The notes under the pieces were generated by a model. It had not been told where the DNA came from and ran no database searches. It worked only from the letters and a program-made list of their open reading frames with translations. From the NCBI GenBank assembly GCA_028278205.1, contig JANQES010000050.1, positions 20,832-84,831 of the forward strand: DNA of 64,000 nt, read 5' to 3'. A program made the translations under genes and the position numbers. Of this stretch, positions 54,181-63,465 are shown piece after piece. Positions within the stretch are counted from its first letter, which is position 1, and the number at the start of each line of letters is the position of its first letter. Source of the stretch: Rhodothermales bacterium (GTDB taxonomy: Bacteria > Bacteroidota > Rhodothermia > Rhodothermales > Bin80).

Positions 54181-55062
54181 TTAGTTGCCCGGCCTTAGTT
54201 GAAGCTCTTGCGAATAGTTAGCAGCGGGGGCCTGCTCTGCCTCCTCGACGATCAGGTCGAGCGCGCGGTCTACGGGAATGCGGTAGACACCTTGCGCGGC
54301 ATCGACCACTTCATACTGATTGAGCAACCGCGCCGCCGAAAGCTCCATCTGGCGCAGTTCCGGATAATCCAGATTCGAGGAGGCATCCTCGTAAGCCTGA
54401 TCGGCCACCGACTTGAACCAGCTCGTCGCGCCCCAGACAAAGAGGCCAATGGCGATGATCAGGAAAAAGACGAAGAAGATGATCTGCCGGGCTTCGATGC
54501 CTTCGTGCTGGACGCCCATCTGGTCTTCGGCAGCGTAGAAGGCTTCCGGGGCTTCCGCCTCGGCCACCGGCGCGGCTACGTCCGCCGGTTGCCCTTCGCG
54601 GCGGCGCAGGTGCAGCATGTCTTCCGAGCCGCCGGTGATCAGTTCCGTCAGCGGCCCCAGGCGCTCTTCGTGATCGGGCCGCCCGATGTGTTGCGCAGCG
54701 TCTTCCGCCGTGCCGCTGATGAAGCTCTCGATGTTTTCGCCCTGGCTCTCGCCGGCTTTGTTCTGGGCAAAGACGCGCCAGAAATACGTCGTTCTATCGG
54801 TCGCAAAAACACCGGCCACGGTGAGCGAGACCGGTTCGACAGGCTGCTCCTCGGCGGCTTCCTCCTTGACACTCGCCGCCACGGTCTCTTCATAGACCAC
54901 CGCCTCGAACGCCGTATCCGTGGAGACCTCAAGACGATAGCCCGTGGCGCCGTCTACCGGCTCCCACGAGAACGTAACCGCCGCCCCGTCTACGACCGCC
55001 TCTTCCTGGGGCGCGAGCAGATACGGCGGCGCAGGACGCTTTATGTCGGGTGATTCACTCAT
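54181..55062 (-). CDS. FnIII-like single-span protein of the act-cox operon
   Basis: This 293-residue protein, 118 bases after actF, has an N-terminal fibronectin-III-like domain (~10-115: VTFSWEPVDGATGYRLEVST; TTYFWRVFAQNKAG), an acidic linker, a membrane helix (~193-213, QIIFFVFFLIIAIGLFVWGA) and a C-terminal segment LLNQYEVVDAAQGVYRIPVD followed by RALDLIVEE. The last pattern (L..Y..VD...G..RIP.DRA) is recognisable from small proteins encoded next to SCO genes in many phyla. Its role may be assembly or linkage of ACIII and caa3; not established. Confidence 0.75.
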   Translation of the reverse strand: MSESPDIKRPAPPYLLAPQEEAVVDGAAVTFSWEPVDGATGYRLEVSTDTAFEAVVYEETVAASVKEEAAEEQPVEPVSLTVAGVFATDRTTYFWRVFAQNKAGESQGENIESFISGTAEDAAQHIGRPDHEERLGPLTELITGGSEDMLHLRRREGQPADVAAPVAEAEAPEAFYAAEDQMGVQHEGIEARQIIFFVFFLIIAIGLFVWGATSWFKSVADQAYEDASSNLDYPELRQMELSAARLLNQYEVVDAAQGVYRIPVDRALDLIVEEAEQAPAANYSQELQLRPGN

Positions 55063-55162
55063 CAGCTTCAGGATTACACAATGCGCAGATCAGATAACAA
55101 TAGAGCTTGGAAACACATCGCCGCGTGAAGGCAACGTGAAACTTAGGGTAAGTAGCGGTTAA

Positions 55163-55247
55163 CTGAGAGAGGGGGAAGGGGTGAGAGGGGGAAAGGGAGA
55201 AGAAACGCTTTTCCCCCTTTCGCCCTCTCTCCCTTTCTCCCTCTCGC
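55163..55247. repeat. Word-type inverted repeat (GAGAGGGGGAAAGGGAGA arms)
   Basis: The purine left arm is 55163-55203 and the pyrimidine right arm 55211-55247, almost perfectly complementary, lying directly after the actF stop. Confidence 0.8.
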
Positions 55248-55251
55248 AAAC

Positions 55252-56538
55252 TCATGCGTTCTCGAACCGGAGCGACTTGCCCAACAGCGGATCGTGCTGC
55301 GGAACGAGCGGATGCCGGCCCAGCCGCCAGACGAACGTGCCGAAAAAGATCCCGAAAAGACCGATCCAGCAGCTAAAGTCGAGCCAGTGGAACGTGGCGT
55401 GCTCCACGTGCAGCACCGGCATGGCCAGCCAGTGATGATCGTACCACTGCATGATGATCAGCCAGACAGCCATGATGCTCATCAACGGAATCGACCGTTT
55501 GACGGCGCGGGGCAGCAGAATCAGGAACGGCAGGATAAAGTGCATCAACAGCAGCATAGCGCTGTGCGCGCCCCAGCCGTGCTCCATCCGATGCCGGAAC
55601 CAGACCGTCTCTTCCGGAATACCGCCGTACCAGTAAAGCATGTACTGGCTGAAGGCGATGTAGGCCCAGAACACCACAAATCCGAACATCAGCTTGCCCA
55701 GATCCTGGTAATGCTCTGCCGTGACGACGTTGCGCAACATCCCCAGGCGCTGGAGCATGATGGCCACGAGCGCCGTGATGCTGAAGGCCGTCAGAAAAGC
55801 GCCCCCGAAGAAATAGACGCCGAAGATCGTCGAGAACCAGTGCGGGTCGAGCGCCATCAGCAGGTCGTAGCTGGCGAAGGCCGTCGCCACGGCCAGCAGG
55901 GGCAGGCCCCAGGCGCTCACGCGGCGTTGCTGCACCGGAATGCTCGGATCCGGATCGACGTCTTGCCGCAGCGACAGCGTGTAGAGCCGGTACGAGAGAT
56001 AGATCCACACGGCAAAATAAAACACCATCCGGACCAGATAGAACGGGATGTTGAGATAGGCCACCTTGCCGGCGAGGATCTCGTCGTAATGCTCGCTGTT
56101 GGGATCGGCGATGCCCTCCTGAGTCCAGTGATGATAGGGTCCGTGATGATCGAGAAAGCCCAGCAGGATGGGGATGAACAGGATAAGCAGCAGCGGGAAC
56201 GACCAGATCAACGCCTCCGGGATGCGCCGCACTGCGACGATCCAGTAGGCCTTCGTCAGGTGTTTGATAATGACGATGAAGAGCGCCCCGATGGCTATCG
56301 ACAGGCAGAACGTCCAGCCGATGAGGTAGGAGAAGTAGAATTGCTCACGAAAGCTTTCTGAGAAGCCGAGGACACAACTGACCACCACCAGCGCCGCCCC
56401 GACGAGCAGCGGCACCATCCAGGTGGTGTTGCTCCCGGTGAATCGAAAGCCGCGCTCGGCCTGATCCGTCGTCGGCGCAATCGGGTCGATGAGCCAGGTG
56501 AGGGGCGAGCTTCGTTTTGCCGAATCAGCCATATTCAC
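55252..56538 (-). CDS. actF: Alternative complex III subunit ActF
   Basis: This 428-residue membrane protein has ten helices and no cofactor motif; in ACIII it is a NrfD/PsrC-related quinone-side subunit related to ActC. Sequence marks are MFGFVVFWAYIAFSQYMLYW, RRIPEALIWSFPLLLILFIP and a C-terminal FFGTFVWRLGRHPLVPQHDP. Its place as last of the six act genes with the SCO/cox genes next fits the R. marinus arrangement. Start: MNMADSAKRS at 56538 or MADSAKRS two codons later. ACIII oxidises menaquinol and passes electrons to cytochrome c or directly to the oxidase. Confidence 0.92.
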   Translation of the reverse strand: MNMADSAKRSSPLTWLIDPIAPTTDQAERGFRFTGSNTTWMVPLLVGAALVVVSCVLGFSESFREQFYFSYLIGWTFCLSIAIGALFIVIIKHLTKAYWIVAVRRIPEALIWSFPLLLILFIPILLGFLDHHGPYHHWTQEGIADPNSEHYDEILAGKVAYLNIPFYLVRMVFYFAVWIYLSYRLYTLSLRQDVDPDPSIPVQQRRVSAWGLPLLAVATAFASYDLLMALDPHWFSTIFGVYFFGGAFLTAFSITALVAIMLQRLGMLRNVVTAEHYQDLGKLMFGFVVFWAYIAFSQYMLYWYGGIPEETVWFRHRMEHGWGAHSAMLLLMHFILPFLILLPRAVKRSIPLMSIMAVWLIIMQWYDHHWLAMPVLHVEHATFHWLDFSCWIGLFGIFFGTFVWRLGRHPLVPQHDPLLGKSLRFENA

Positions 56539-56587
56539 GTTTCACTATGTCATTAAACAGGGTTCGGACTCTCTCCAACGGTCCGCC

Positions 56588-57208
56588 TTACGGCGAGCCC
56601 GCAGGCCGGATGTCCGAGAGGATGTCGGCGGGGATGTCGCCTTCAGTGGCATTCTGGCTGCGCTGCAAGATGCGGATGTACGCTGTGATGGCCCAGCGGT
56701 CGGCCACGGGGATCATCTGCCCGTAAGCCGGCATCGTGCGAATACCGTTGGCGATGACATCGTAGAGATACCCATCTTCGATCTGGCGCAGCCGGTCGTT
56801 GTGATAGCCGATGGGCGCAAAGCCGTAGCCGCCCGTCATGACGATGCCCTGGCCGTCGCCGGCTTTGCCGTGGCAGACGGCGCAGTAGATGTCATAACGC
56901 TCCCGGCCCCGCTGCGCAAACGCCTGGGTGATCTGCACAGGGATGCCCTGCACGTACGAGCCGTCGGCTTCGAGGCCCAGGTGGAAGCGCGTGTCGTCTT
57001 TGAGCATCCCCCGCGCGACGGTGCCCGGCACCGGCGGGCGCATCGTCCGGCCATCGGCAAAGAACCCACTGGCCGATTGCGGATCGTAGCGCTCCATAAA
57101 GTCCATATTCGGGTTGATATGGACCGGCGGCTCCTCCGAGATACTCCCCCGGCATCCACCCAGCACCATCCCTCCGAGTAGGGCTATGATGAAAAACGTG
57201 TTTCGCAT
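56588..57208 (-). CDS. actE: Alternative complex III subunit ActE (monoheme cytochrome c)
   Basis: This 206-residue lipoprotein (lipobox VLGGC) carries one heme c (CAVCHGKAGDGQGI) and an axial Met in TMPAYGQMIP. The start at 57208 (MRNTFFIIALLGG) gives the lipoprotein signal; the frame extends 24 codons upstream through repeat words (NEQQTTDNEQQTT) and is rejected. ActE is the electron exit subunit of ACIII. A Pro-rich N-terminal domain (MRPPVPGTVARGML) is typical. Confidence 0.92.
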   Translation of the reverse strand: MRNTFFIIALLGGMVLGGCRGSISEEPPVHINPNMDFMERYDPQSASGFFADGRTMRPPVPGTVARGMLKDDTRFHLGLEADGSYVQGIPVQITQAFAQRGRERYDIYCAVCHGKAGDGQGIVMTGGYGFAPIGYHNDRLRQIEDGYLYDVIANGIRTMPAYGQMIPVADRWAITAYIRILQRSQNATEGDIPADILSDIRPAGSP

Positions 57209-57209
57209 A

Positions 57210-57309
57210 GTTGTCTGTTGTTCGTTGTCCGTTGTCTGTTGTTCGTTGTCCGTTGATAGCTCTGGTGAAGGTATCCTCAACGGACCACGGACTACCGACG
57301 ACGGACTAA
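57210..57309. repeat. Word-type inverted repeat (GTTGTCCGTTGTCTGTTG arms)
   Basis: The left arm (57210-57256) of TTGTCTG/TTGTTCG/TTGTCCG words pairs imperfectly with CAACGGACCACGGACTACC (57278-57296) and onward. It lies in the 97-base gap between actD and actE. Confidence 0.72.
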
Positions 57310-57923
57310 GTCTCCGCGTGCAATTCCGAATAGCCCCTGTCTTCGATCACCTCGACGTCGAGCGCGCCGGCCTTGCGCAGCAGGGCCTCGCTCTGCTTGA
57401 GGTCGAACTGCTTGTCGCTGGCGGCGATGTGCAGGAAGAACGCGTCGTCGGTGACGTGGGCAAAGCGGCGGGAGTAAAACAGCGGATTGTACGGACGCGG
57501 CAGCCCGTTGAGCGCAAACATGCCGGCCACCGCCGCCAGCGCCGAGAACAACACCGTCAACTCGAACATGATCGGGATCGACGGTTCGAAGGCGAAGAAC
57601 GGCTTGCCGCTGATGTTGATCGGATAATCGACGGCGGAGGTCCACCATTGCAGCCAGGTAGCCAGCGCCAGCCCCGTGGCCCCGCCGATGAGCGTGATGT
57701 AGCCCACCTTCGAGTTGCCCAGCCCCATCGCGCGGTCCATGCCGTGGATGGGAAACGGGCTGTGTGTGTCGAAGTGTTTGTAGCCCGCCTTGCGGACTTC
57801 CTGGGCGGCGTGCAAGAGCATGCCGGGATCCGAGAATTCGGCCAGCAGACCGTAGATCCGGTCGTCGCGGCCCTCATAGATCCCCATCGTCGCCTTAGCG
57901 TCCTGAAGAATTTTCTTCAGCAT
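57306..57923 (-). CDS. actD: Alternative complex III subunit ActD
   Basis: This 205-residue protein of the DUF3341 family: an N-terminal soluble part (YGLLAEFSDPGMLLHAAQEV; FDTHSPFPIHGMDRAMG), two helices (YITLIGGATGLALATWLQWW; PIMFELTVLFSALAAVAGMF) and a C-terminal cytoplasmic tail with LRKAGALDVEVIED. ActD is a small structural subunit without cofactors. Start 24 bases after the actC stop. Confidence 0.93.
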   Translation of the reverse strand: MLKKILQDAKATMGIYEGRDDRIYGLLAEFSDPGMLLHAAQEVRKAGYKHFDTHSPFPIHGMDRAMGLGNSKVGYITLIGGATGLALATWLQWWTSAVDYPINISGKPFFAFEPSIPIMFELTVLFSALAAVAGMFALNGLPRPYNPLFYSRRFAHVTDDAFFLHIAASDKQFDLKQSEALLRKAGALDVEVIEDRGYSELHAET

Positions 57924-57947
57924 AATTTTTCGGGCGAAAAATGAGCG

Positions 57948-59420
57948 TTATGCGCCTTCGGCGCCTTCGGTTTGTCCCGTGGGTGACGGCGCGGCGTGGC
58001 CGGCGTGGCCATCGCCGTGGTCGTCGTAATAGTGGGGGTCGGCTTCGGGCAAGACCATCTTGATCTCGGCCATCGCCACCATCGGCAGGAACCGCAAGAA
58101 GATCAGGAACAGCGTCATGAACAACCCGAACGAGCCGATCAGCGTCAAGACATCGACCAGCGTCGGGTTGAAATAATCCCAACTCGACGGCAGGAAGTCG
58201 CGGTGCAACGACGTGACGGTGATCACGAAACGCTCGAACCACATGCCGATGTTGACGATGATCGAGGTGACGAACAGGAACGGGATGCTGCGCCGGAGCC
58301 GCTTGATCCAGAAAAACTGCGGGAAGAGCAGGTTGCACGACATCATCGTCCAGTACGCCCAGGCATACGGCCCCGTAGATCGGTTGAGGAAGGCGTACTG
58401 TTCATACTCGACCTGCGAATACCACGCGATGAAAAACTCGGTGATGTAGGCAAAGCCCACCATCGTACCCGTCACCAGGATGATGATCGCCATCTTTTCG
58501 AGGTGATCCATCGTGATGATGTTTTCGATGCCGTAGATCTTTCGGGCGATGATCAGCAAGGTCATCACCATTGCAAACCCCGAGAAGATGGCCCCGGCCA
58601 CGAAGTAGGGTGGGAAGATGGTGGTATGCCAGCCGGGCACAATGGACACCGCAAAGTCGAACGACACGACCGAGTGTACCGAGAGCACCAGCGGCGTAGC
58701 CAGCGCGGCCAGCAGCAGGTAGGCCTTCTCGTAGTTGCGCCAGTGCCGGTTAGCCCCCGTCCAGCCCAATGCGAAGAAGCCCGTCAGGCGGCGGCGCAGG
58801 GCCGTACGCGCCCGATCACGCAGCGTCGCCAGGTCCGGCACGAGACCGACGTACCAGAAGATGAGCGAGACCGTGAAGTAGACCGAGACGGCAAAGACGT
58901 CCCAGAGCAGCGGGCTCTTGAACTGCGGCCACATCTCCATCTGGTTGGGGATGGGCAGCGTCCAATAGATCACCCACACGCGCCCGACGTGGATCGTCGG
59001 AAACAGAAGCGCACAGATCACGGCAAAGATCGTCATGGCTTCTGCCGAGCGGTTGATAGCCGTGCGCCATTTCTGCCTGAACAGATACAAAATGGCCGAA
59101 ATCAGCGTCCCGGCGTGACCGATGCCGACCCAGAAGACGAAGTTGACAATCGGCCAGCCCCACCCCACCGGGTTGTTGTTGCCCCAGACGCCGACGCCGT
59201 TCCAGAACAGGTAGGCGATCATCACCAGGAGGACAAACAGCAGGGTGGAAGACACCGCGAAGGCCATATACCAGGTCGACGGCGGCCTCTTCTCCGTGTG
59301 ATACGAGACCAACTGCGTGATCTCATGGAAGCCAAGATTACCGGTCACGAGCGGAGGATCTTCGTGATGACCATCCCCGCCGTGCGGCGTCAGGCTTGCG
59401 CTTTCGTGAACCGTGCTCAC
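57948..59420 (-). CDS. actC: Alternative complex III subunit ActC
   Basis: This 490-residue NrfD/PsrC-type membrane protein with ten helices binds menaquinol in ACIII. Characteristic segments are [72 protein letters not shown] region and [21 protein letters not shown]. The C-terminus is His/Gly-rich ([16 protein letters not shown]). It lies between actB and actD, with a word-type repeat in the 161-base gap before it. Confidence 0.94.
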   Translation of the reverse strand: MSTVHESASLTPHGGDGHHEDPPLVTGNLGFHEITQLVSYHTEKRPPSTWYMAFAVSSTLLFVLLVMIAYLFWNGVGVWGNNNPVGWGWPIVNFVFWVGIGHAGTLISAILYLFRQKWRTAINRSAEAMTIFAVICALLFPTIHVGRVWVIYWTLPIPNQMEMWPQFKSPLLWDVFAVSVYFTVSLIFWYVGLVPDLATLRDRARTALRRRLTGFFALGWTGANRHWRNYEKAYLLLAALATPLVLSVHSVVSFDFAVSIVPGWHTTIFPPYFVAGAIFSGFAMVMTLLIIARKIYGIENIITMDHLEKMAIIILVTGTMVGFAYITEFFIAWYSQVEYEQYAFLNRSTGPYAWAYWTMMSCNLLFPQFFWIKRLRRSIPFLFVTSIIVNIGMWFERFVITVTSLHRDFLPSSWDYFNPTLVDVLTLIGSFGLFMTLFLIFLRFLPMVAMAEIKMVLPEADPHYYDDHGDGHAGHAAPSPTGQTEGAEGA

Positions 59421-59492
59421 GGGTGCTTTGCGGTTATATGGAAAAAATATCGAGGGCTTTTGCCCTTTTCTATGTGTGAGAGTATGGGAAGT

Positions 59493-59560
59493 AAATTTTG
59501 GATTTTAGATTTTAGATTGGGTGCCCCAAGAGACCAATCCAAAATCCAAAATCTAAAATC
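59493..59560. repeat. Word-type inverted repeat (GGATTTTAGATTTTAGATT arms)
   Basis: The left arm (59493-59520) and right arm (59533-59560) are complementary over ~25 bases with a loop of 12. It lies between actB and actC, that is, within an operon. Confidence 0.82.
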
Positions 59561-59581
59561 ATAATCCCCACACATCCATAC

Positions 59582-62500
59582 TCAAGCCTCACCAGATCCC
59601 AGGCTCGCATTGGTATTCTGCACGCGGGCCAGGTACGACACACGGGGCTTGATGTTAAGCTCCGCGAGCATCTCGTAATTGCGGCTGTTGTGCTTCTGCT
59701 GCGAGACCGCGCTGTTGGGATCGTTGAGGTCGCCGAAGGTGATGGCCTGGGCCGGGCACGCCTGCTGGCACGCCGTAACCACCTCGCCGTCGGCCAGAGC
59801 CCGCTCTTCGAGGCCGGCGCGTTTTTGCGCACCGCGCACCCGCTGGATGCAGAACGAACACTTCTCCATCACCCCTCGGGAACGCACCGTGACGTTCGGA
59901 TTCTGCGCCATATGCACCGTCTCCGGAAGCGTCTTCACCCAGTTGAAGTAGTTGAACCGGCGCACTTTGTACGGGCAGTTGTTGGCGCAATACCGCGTAC
60001 CGATGCACCGGTTGTAGATCATCTGGTTGGTGCCGTCGGGCGAGTGTACCGTCGCCGCGACGGGGCAAACCGACTCACACGGTGCGTTCTCGCAATGCTG
60101 GCACGGCATCGGCTGGAGCACCATCTGCGGGTTGTCCGAGAGCGTCTCGTCGCCGTGGCTGATGAAGTAGCGATCCAGGCGCAGCCAGTGCAACTCGCGC
60201 CCGTTGCCTACCTCGTCTTTGCCGACCACCTGCACGTTGTTCTCCGACTGGCACGCCACGATGCAAGCCCCGCATCCGGTGCAGGTGTTCAGGTCGATGA
60301 CCATCCCCCACTGGTTGCGGTAGTAGCTGCTGTCTCGCATGGCCGCCTCTACCGCCGGATGCCGCGTCTCCCAGAGCGTCGGATACTCCTCGAAGCCGAC
60401 CTTCTCATCCTCGCCCGGCGTGGGCGCTTCCATCTCCATGGCGAAGCTCGGATCCTGCCGGTACTCGTCGTAGGTCCCCACGCGGAAGAGCGGGCGCGCT
60501 TCTACGTCGAGCGTGCCGTGGTCTTGCGTCGTGACGACGCGATACTTCCGGCCCGTCGGTTCAACCTCCACGGTGCCTACCGGCGCGGCGACGTTGTTGC
60601 GCAGCGCCGCCATGTTGCCGCCGATGCCGGTTGCCAGCGCGCCGTGGCCGTAGACATCCGTTTTATCATCCGTATCCCAGAACGGCGAGGTGCGTTCGTC
60701 GCGGGTCGAGGCGATAGCGCGCCCGTAGCCCAGCGTCACCGAGATCGAGCCGTCGGCATGACCGGGCACGATCCACACGGGCAACTCTACGCCGCGCCCG
60801 TCGAAAGACAGAATGACCAGATCGGAATAATACCGGCCTTCGGAGTACTCCGACGAGACGCCCAGATCGGAGGCCGTCTGCGGGCTCATCACCGCCACAT
60901 TATCCCAGACGACCTTCGTGATCGGATCGGGAAGTTCCTGGCACCAGGCGTTGTTGGCATAGCTGCCGTCGAAGACCGTCGGATCGAGGCGGAAGACGAT
61001 TTCGAGGTCGCCGGGCGAAGCCGCCGGTGTCAGGGTCACAGGCTGTGCCGCCGCCGTCGTGGTCGGATAGGCGGTGTTGGGCACGAAGCCGTCGTGGAGC
61101 ACCTGTCGCCATCCTTCCTCGAAGGGTTCGGCAATCGGCGGCGGCGAAGCGTTGCGCCACGTCTCGCGGACGAGGTCGTAGCCGGCCTTGTCTTCGCCCG
61201 TCGCCAGCGCGCTGAGTACTTCGATCTCGGAATGCGCATCGCCGTAAAGCGGAGCGATGAGTGGCTGAATGACCGAGAGCGTGCCGTCGTAGGCGCGCGC
61301 ATCGCCCCAGGCTTCGAGGTAATGAGCGCGCGGCAGGTGCCACCGGGCGGCGCTGGCCGTCTCGTCCACGTGAAACCCTACGTGGATGGTCTCGGCCACC
61401 TGCGTCATCGCCGCGCGGAAATTCAGATCCGGCGGCGCATCGTAGACGGGGTTGGCTCCGATGATGACGAGCGCATCGACGGTGCCCGCGTTCATGTCTT
61501 GCGCGAGTTGGGCCAGATCATCGGCCTGCGGGGTGACGGACTGCTCGCCGGTGTCGATGAGCGTCATCGTCGTGCCGATGCTGCCGAGCGTGCTGTTGAT
61601 GGCAGCGCAGAGCGCATGGACTTCGGGCGACTGCGTCTCGCCGGCCAGCACCATGCCCTGCGCGCCCGCCGCTTGCAGATCTGCCGCCACCGCCGCCAGG
61701 AACGGATCGGCATCGAACTGACCGCCTGCGCGACCCATACCGCCGACGCCCAGTTGCGCCGCCAGCGCCGCCGCAAACGCCGGCACCTCGCTCGACCGCA
61801 GCCGCTTCCGGTGATCGGCCATGCCGCCGGTGACTGAATAGGCACTCTCGACCATGTAGAGCCGGCTCATCGTATCCTGCGCCGACGACAGCCGCCGCCC
61901 CTCGGCAAACGACCGCGTGGCATGGACGAAGTTACGCGCCGTCGGCCCCAGAAAATCGGCATCGAGGCTGACGATGACCTGCGCCTGACCAAATTCGTAC
62001 TGCGGGCGATACGGGCTGCCGAAGGCCTGCTGCATCCCCAGCTTCTCGGCATCCTCACCCTCTGCCCGGTACGTGACCCATTGGAACTGCCCGAACGCCT
62101 GGCCGAGCTGTTGCGCCAGGGCCAGCGCCGTCGGCGAAGAGGTCTCCTCGCTCAAGACCACCACGCGTTTGCCCGCCGCGCCGCCCGTAAACTGCCCACA
62201 GAACGCGACGAAGTCATCCCACGTCACTGCATCGCCGTCCCGGCGGATCGTGCTGGAACGGTCCGGATCGTAGAGGTTGAGGATGGAGGCCTGCTCGAAA
62301 AGACCCGTGGCGCCCTGCGCGCTCGGATGCTGCGGGTTGCCCTCGATCTTCGTCGGACGGCCTTCGTGGCTTTCGACGAGCAGCGGGCTCGCCACGCCGC
62401 GAAACGGCATGGCCGTCGCATAAAAGAGCGGGATGCCCGGAATGATCTCCTCCGGCTTCTGCGCATAGGGCAGGATGGTCTCGACCGGGCGGCGGCAGGC

Positions 62501-62719
62501 AGAGAGCCCGGCCATCGCCATCGAAGCCCCCAGCAATTGCAGAAACTGCCGCCGCGAGGCGCCGCTGGGCGGGTCCGTCGCCCCCGGCATAAACTCGTGC
62601 TGTGCGATTTCGGCAAAAGCAGGATCCTTGCGTAGATGCGCGAAGCTGCGCCAGAATCGCTGCTGCGACGACGACGCCCCGGCGGCCTCAGGAGCCTCTA
62701 TGATGGGAAGTTCTATCAT
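59582..62719 (-). CDS. actB: Alternative complex III subunit ActB (molybdopterin-like and Fe-S)
   Basis: This 1045-residue protein joins a molybdopterin-oxidoreductase-like domain without cofactor (~1-760) to a four-cluster ferredoxin domain (~780-1000): CTGCGACIVACQSEN, CQHCENAPCESVCP, CIGTRYCANNCPYK and CSFCIQRV with CQQACP. A twin-arginine signal (SRRQFLQLLGASMAMAG) directs export of the folded subunit. Start at 62719 (MIELPII); an in-frame ATG seven codons upstream derives from a GTCATGAGTC repeat arm. The Fe-S clusters connect the quinol site to the hemes of ActA. Confidence 0.94.
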   Translation of the reverse strand: MIELPIIEAPEAAGASSSQQRFWRSFAHLRKDPAFAEIAQHEFMPGATDPPSGASRRQFLQLLGASMAMAGLSACRRPVETILPYAQKPEEIIPGIPLFYATAMPFRGVASPLLVESHEGRPTKIEGNPQHPSAQGATGLFEQASILNLYDPDRSSTIRRDGDAVTWDDFVAFCGQFTGGAAGKRVVVLSEETSSPTALALAQQLGQAFGQFQWVTYRAEGEDAEKLGMQQAFGSPYRPQYEFGQAQVIVSLDADFLGPTARNFVHATRSFAEGRRLSSAQDTMSRLYMVESAYSVTGGMADHRKRLRSSEVPAFAAALAAQLGVGGMGRAGGQFDADPFLAAVAADLQAAGAQGMVLAGETQSPEVHALCAAINSTLGSIGTTMTLIDTGEQSVTPQADDLAQLAQDMNAGTVDALVIIGANPVYDAPPDLNFRAAMTQVAETIHVGFHVDETASAARWHLPRAHYLEAWGDARAYDGTLSVIQPLIAPLYGDAHSEIEVLSALATGEDKAGYDLVRETWRNASPPPIAEPFEEGWRQVLHDGFVPNTAYPTTTAAAQPVTLTPAASPGDLEIVFRLDPTVFDGSYANNAWCQELPDPITKVVWDNVAVMSPQTASDLGVSSEYSEGRYYSDLVILSFDGRGVELPVWIVPGHADGSISVTLGYGRAIASTRDERTSPFWDTDDKTDVYGHGALATGIGGNMAALRNNVAAPVGTVEVEPTGRKYRVVTTQDHGTLDVEARPLFRVGTYDEYRQDPSFAMEMEAPTPGEDEKVGFEEYPTLWETRHPAVEAAMRDSSYYRNQWGMVIDLNTCTGCGACIVACQSENNVQVVGKDEVGNGRELHWLRLDRYFISHGDETLSDNPQMVLQPMPCQHCENAPCESVCPVAATVHSPDGTNQMIYNRCIGTRYCANNCPYKVRRFNYFNWVKTLPETVHMAQNPNVTVRSRGVMEKCSFCIQRVRGAQKRAGLEERALADGEVVTACQQACPAQAITFGDLNDPNSAVSQQKHNSRNYEMLAELNIKPRVSYLARVQNTNASLGSGEA

Positions 62720-62727
62720 GTTTGTTG

Positions 62728-62793
62728 GGTCATGAGTCATGGGTCATGGGTCATGAGTTTTTTTCGAGAACCCATGACTCATGACCCATGACC
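62728..62793. repeat. Word-type inverted repeat (GGTCATGAGTCATGGGTCA arms)
   Basis: The left arm (62728-62758) and right arm (62769-62793), GTCATG(A/G) words, lie between actA and actB. Same class as 4438 and 21132. Confidence 0.82.
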
Positions 62794-62798
62794 AGTGA

Positions 62799-63446
62799 CT
62801 AATAATGACACGCGGAGCAGTTGGTGGGCGGTTGGATGCCCTGCGTGCGGATCCGCTCCAGGTTGCGCTCGACGAAGTCCGCCGGTTGGACGTAGCCCAT
62901 CGTCGTGACTTCTTCGTTGGGGCGCAGGTAGAGTTCGGGCTCGCGGTGGCATTCGAGGCACCACCCCATCGAAAGCGGCTCGACCTGCCGGACGACCTCC
63001 ATCTCGTCGACGCGCCCGTGGCACGTCTCACACCCGACGCCGCTATTGACGTGGACGGCGTGGCTGAACTGCGCATAGTCTGGCAGGTGATGCACCTTCA
63101 CCCATTCGACCGATTCGCCGGTGGCCCAACTCTCGCGCACCGGCAACAGCGCCAACGACTCCGTCTTGACGATGCCGTGGCAGTTCATGCACGTCTCCGT
63201 CGGCGGCACGTTCGACCAGTCTGAGACCTCGACCCAGTTGTGGCAATACCGGCAATCCATGCCTAGCTGATCGACGTGCAGGCGATGGCTGTAGGGCACC
63301 GGCTGTTCGGGGGCATAGCCTACGTCGGTATACTCCGGCGAGAAGTAGTACCAGAGCGCGAAGATGGTCAGCACGCTTCCGAAGAGTACCGCCCCCAACG
63401 ACAGGTGCGGCAACACGTTGACCTTCTTCGGAAAGATCTGTGGCAT
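62799..63446 (-). CDS. actA: Alternative complex III subunit ActA (pentaheme cytochrome c)
   Basis: This 215-residue protein has an N-terminal signal anchor (LSLGAVLFGSVLTIFALWYY) and five CxxCH motifs (CRYCH, CMNCH, CETCH, CLECH, CSACH), with extra His for bis-His ligation (SHRLHVDQ, HAVHVNSGV). ActA carries electrons in ACIII toward ActE. First gene of a nine- to twelve-gene minus-strand operon. A small hairpin placed directly before the ATG shows the ribosome-binding bases in its loop. Confidence 0.95.
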   Translation of the reverse strand: MPQIFPKKVNVLPHLSLGAVLFGSVLTIFALWYYFSPEYTDVGYAPEQPVPYSHRLHVDQLGMDCRYCHNWVEVSDWSNVPPTETCMNCHGIVKTESLALLPVRESWATGESVEWVKVHHLPDYAQFSHAVHVNSGVGCETCHGRVDEMEVVRQVEPLSMGWCLECHREPELYLRPNEEVTTMGYVQPADFVERNLERIRTQGIQPPTNCSACHY

Positions 63447-63465
63447 AAAATGACTCCGTCATTTT
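63447..63465 (-). promoter_or_regulatory. Hairpin abutting the actA start codon
   Basis: AAAATGAC (63447-63454) and GTCATTTT (63458-63465) pair over a 3-base loop. On the mRNA the loop is GGA, so the Shine-Dalgarno-like CGGAG is partly in the loop and partly in the stem, ending at base -1 of the start codon. Confidence 0.55.

Noticed and set aside
711..62793. Tandem-word repeats as CRISPR arrays or minisatellites
   Set aside because: No constant repeat with unique spacers, no cas genes; the arms are inverted and short, not long tandem arrays.
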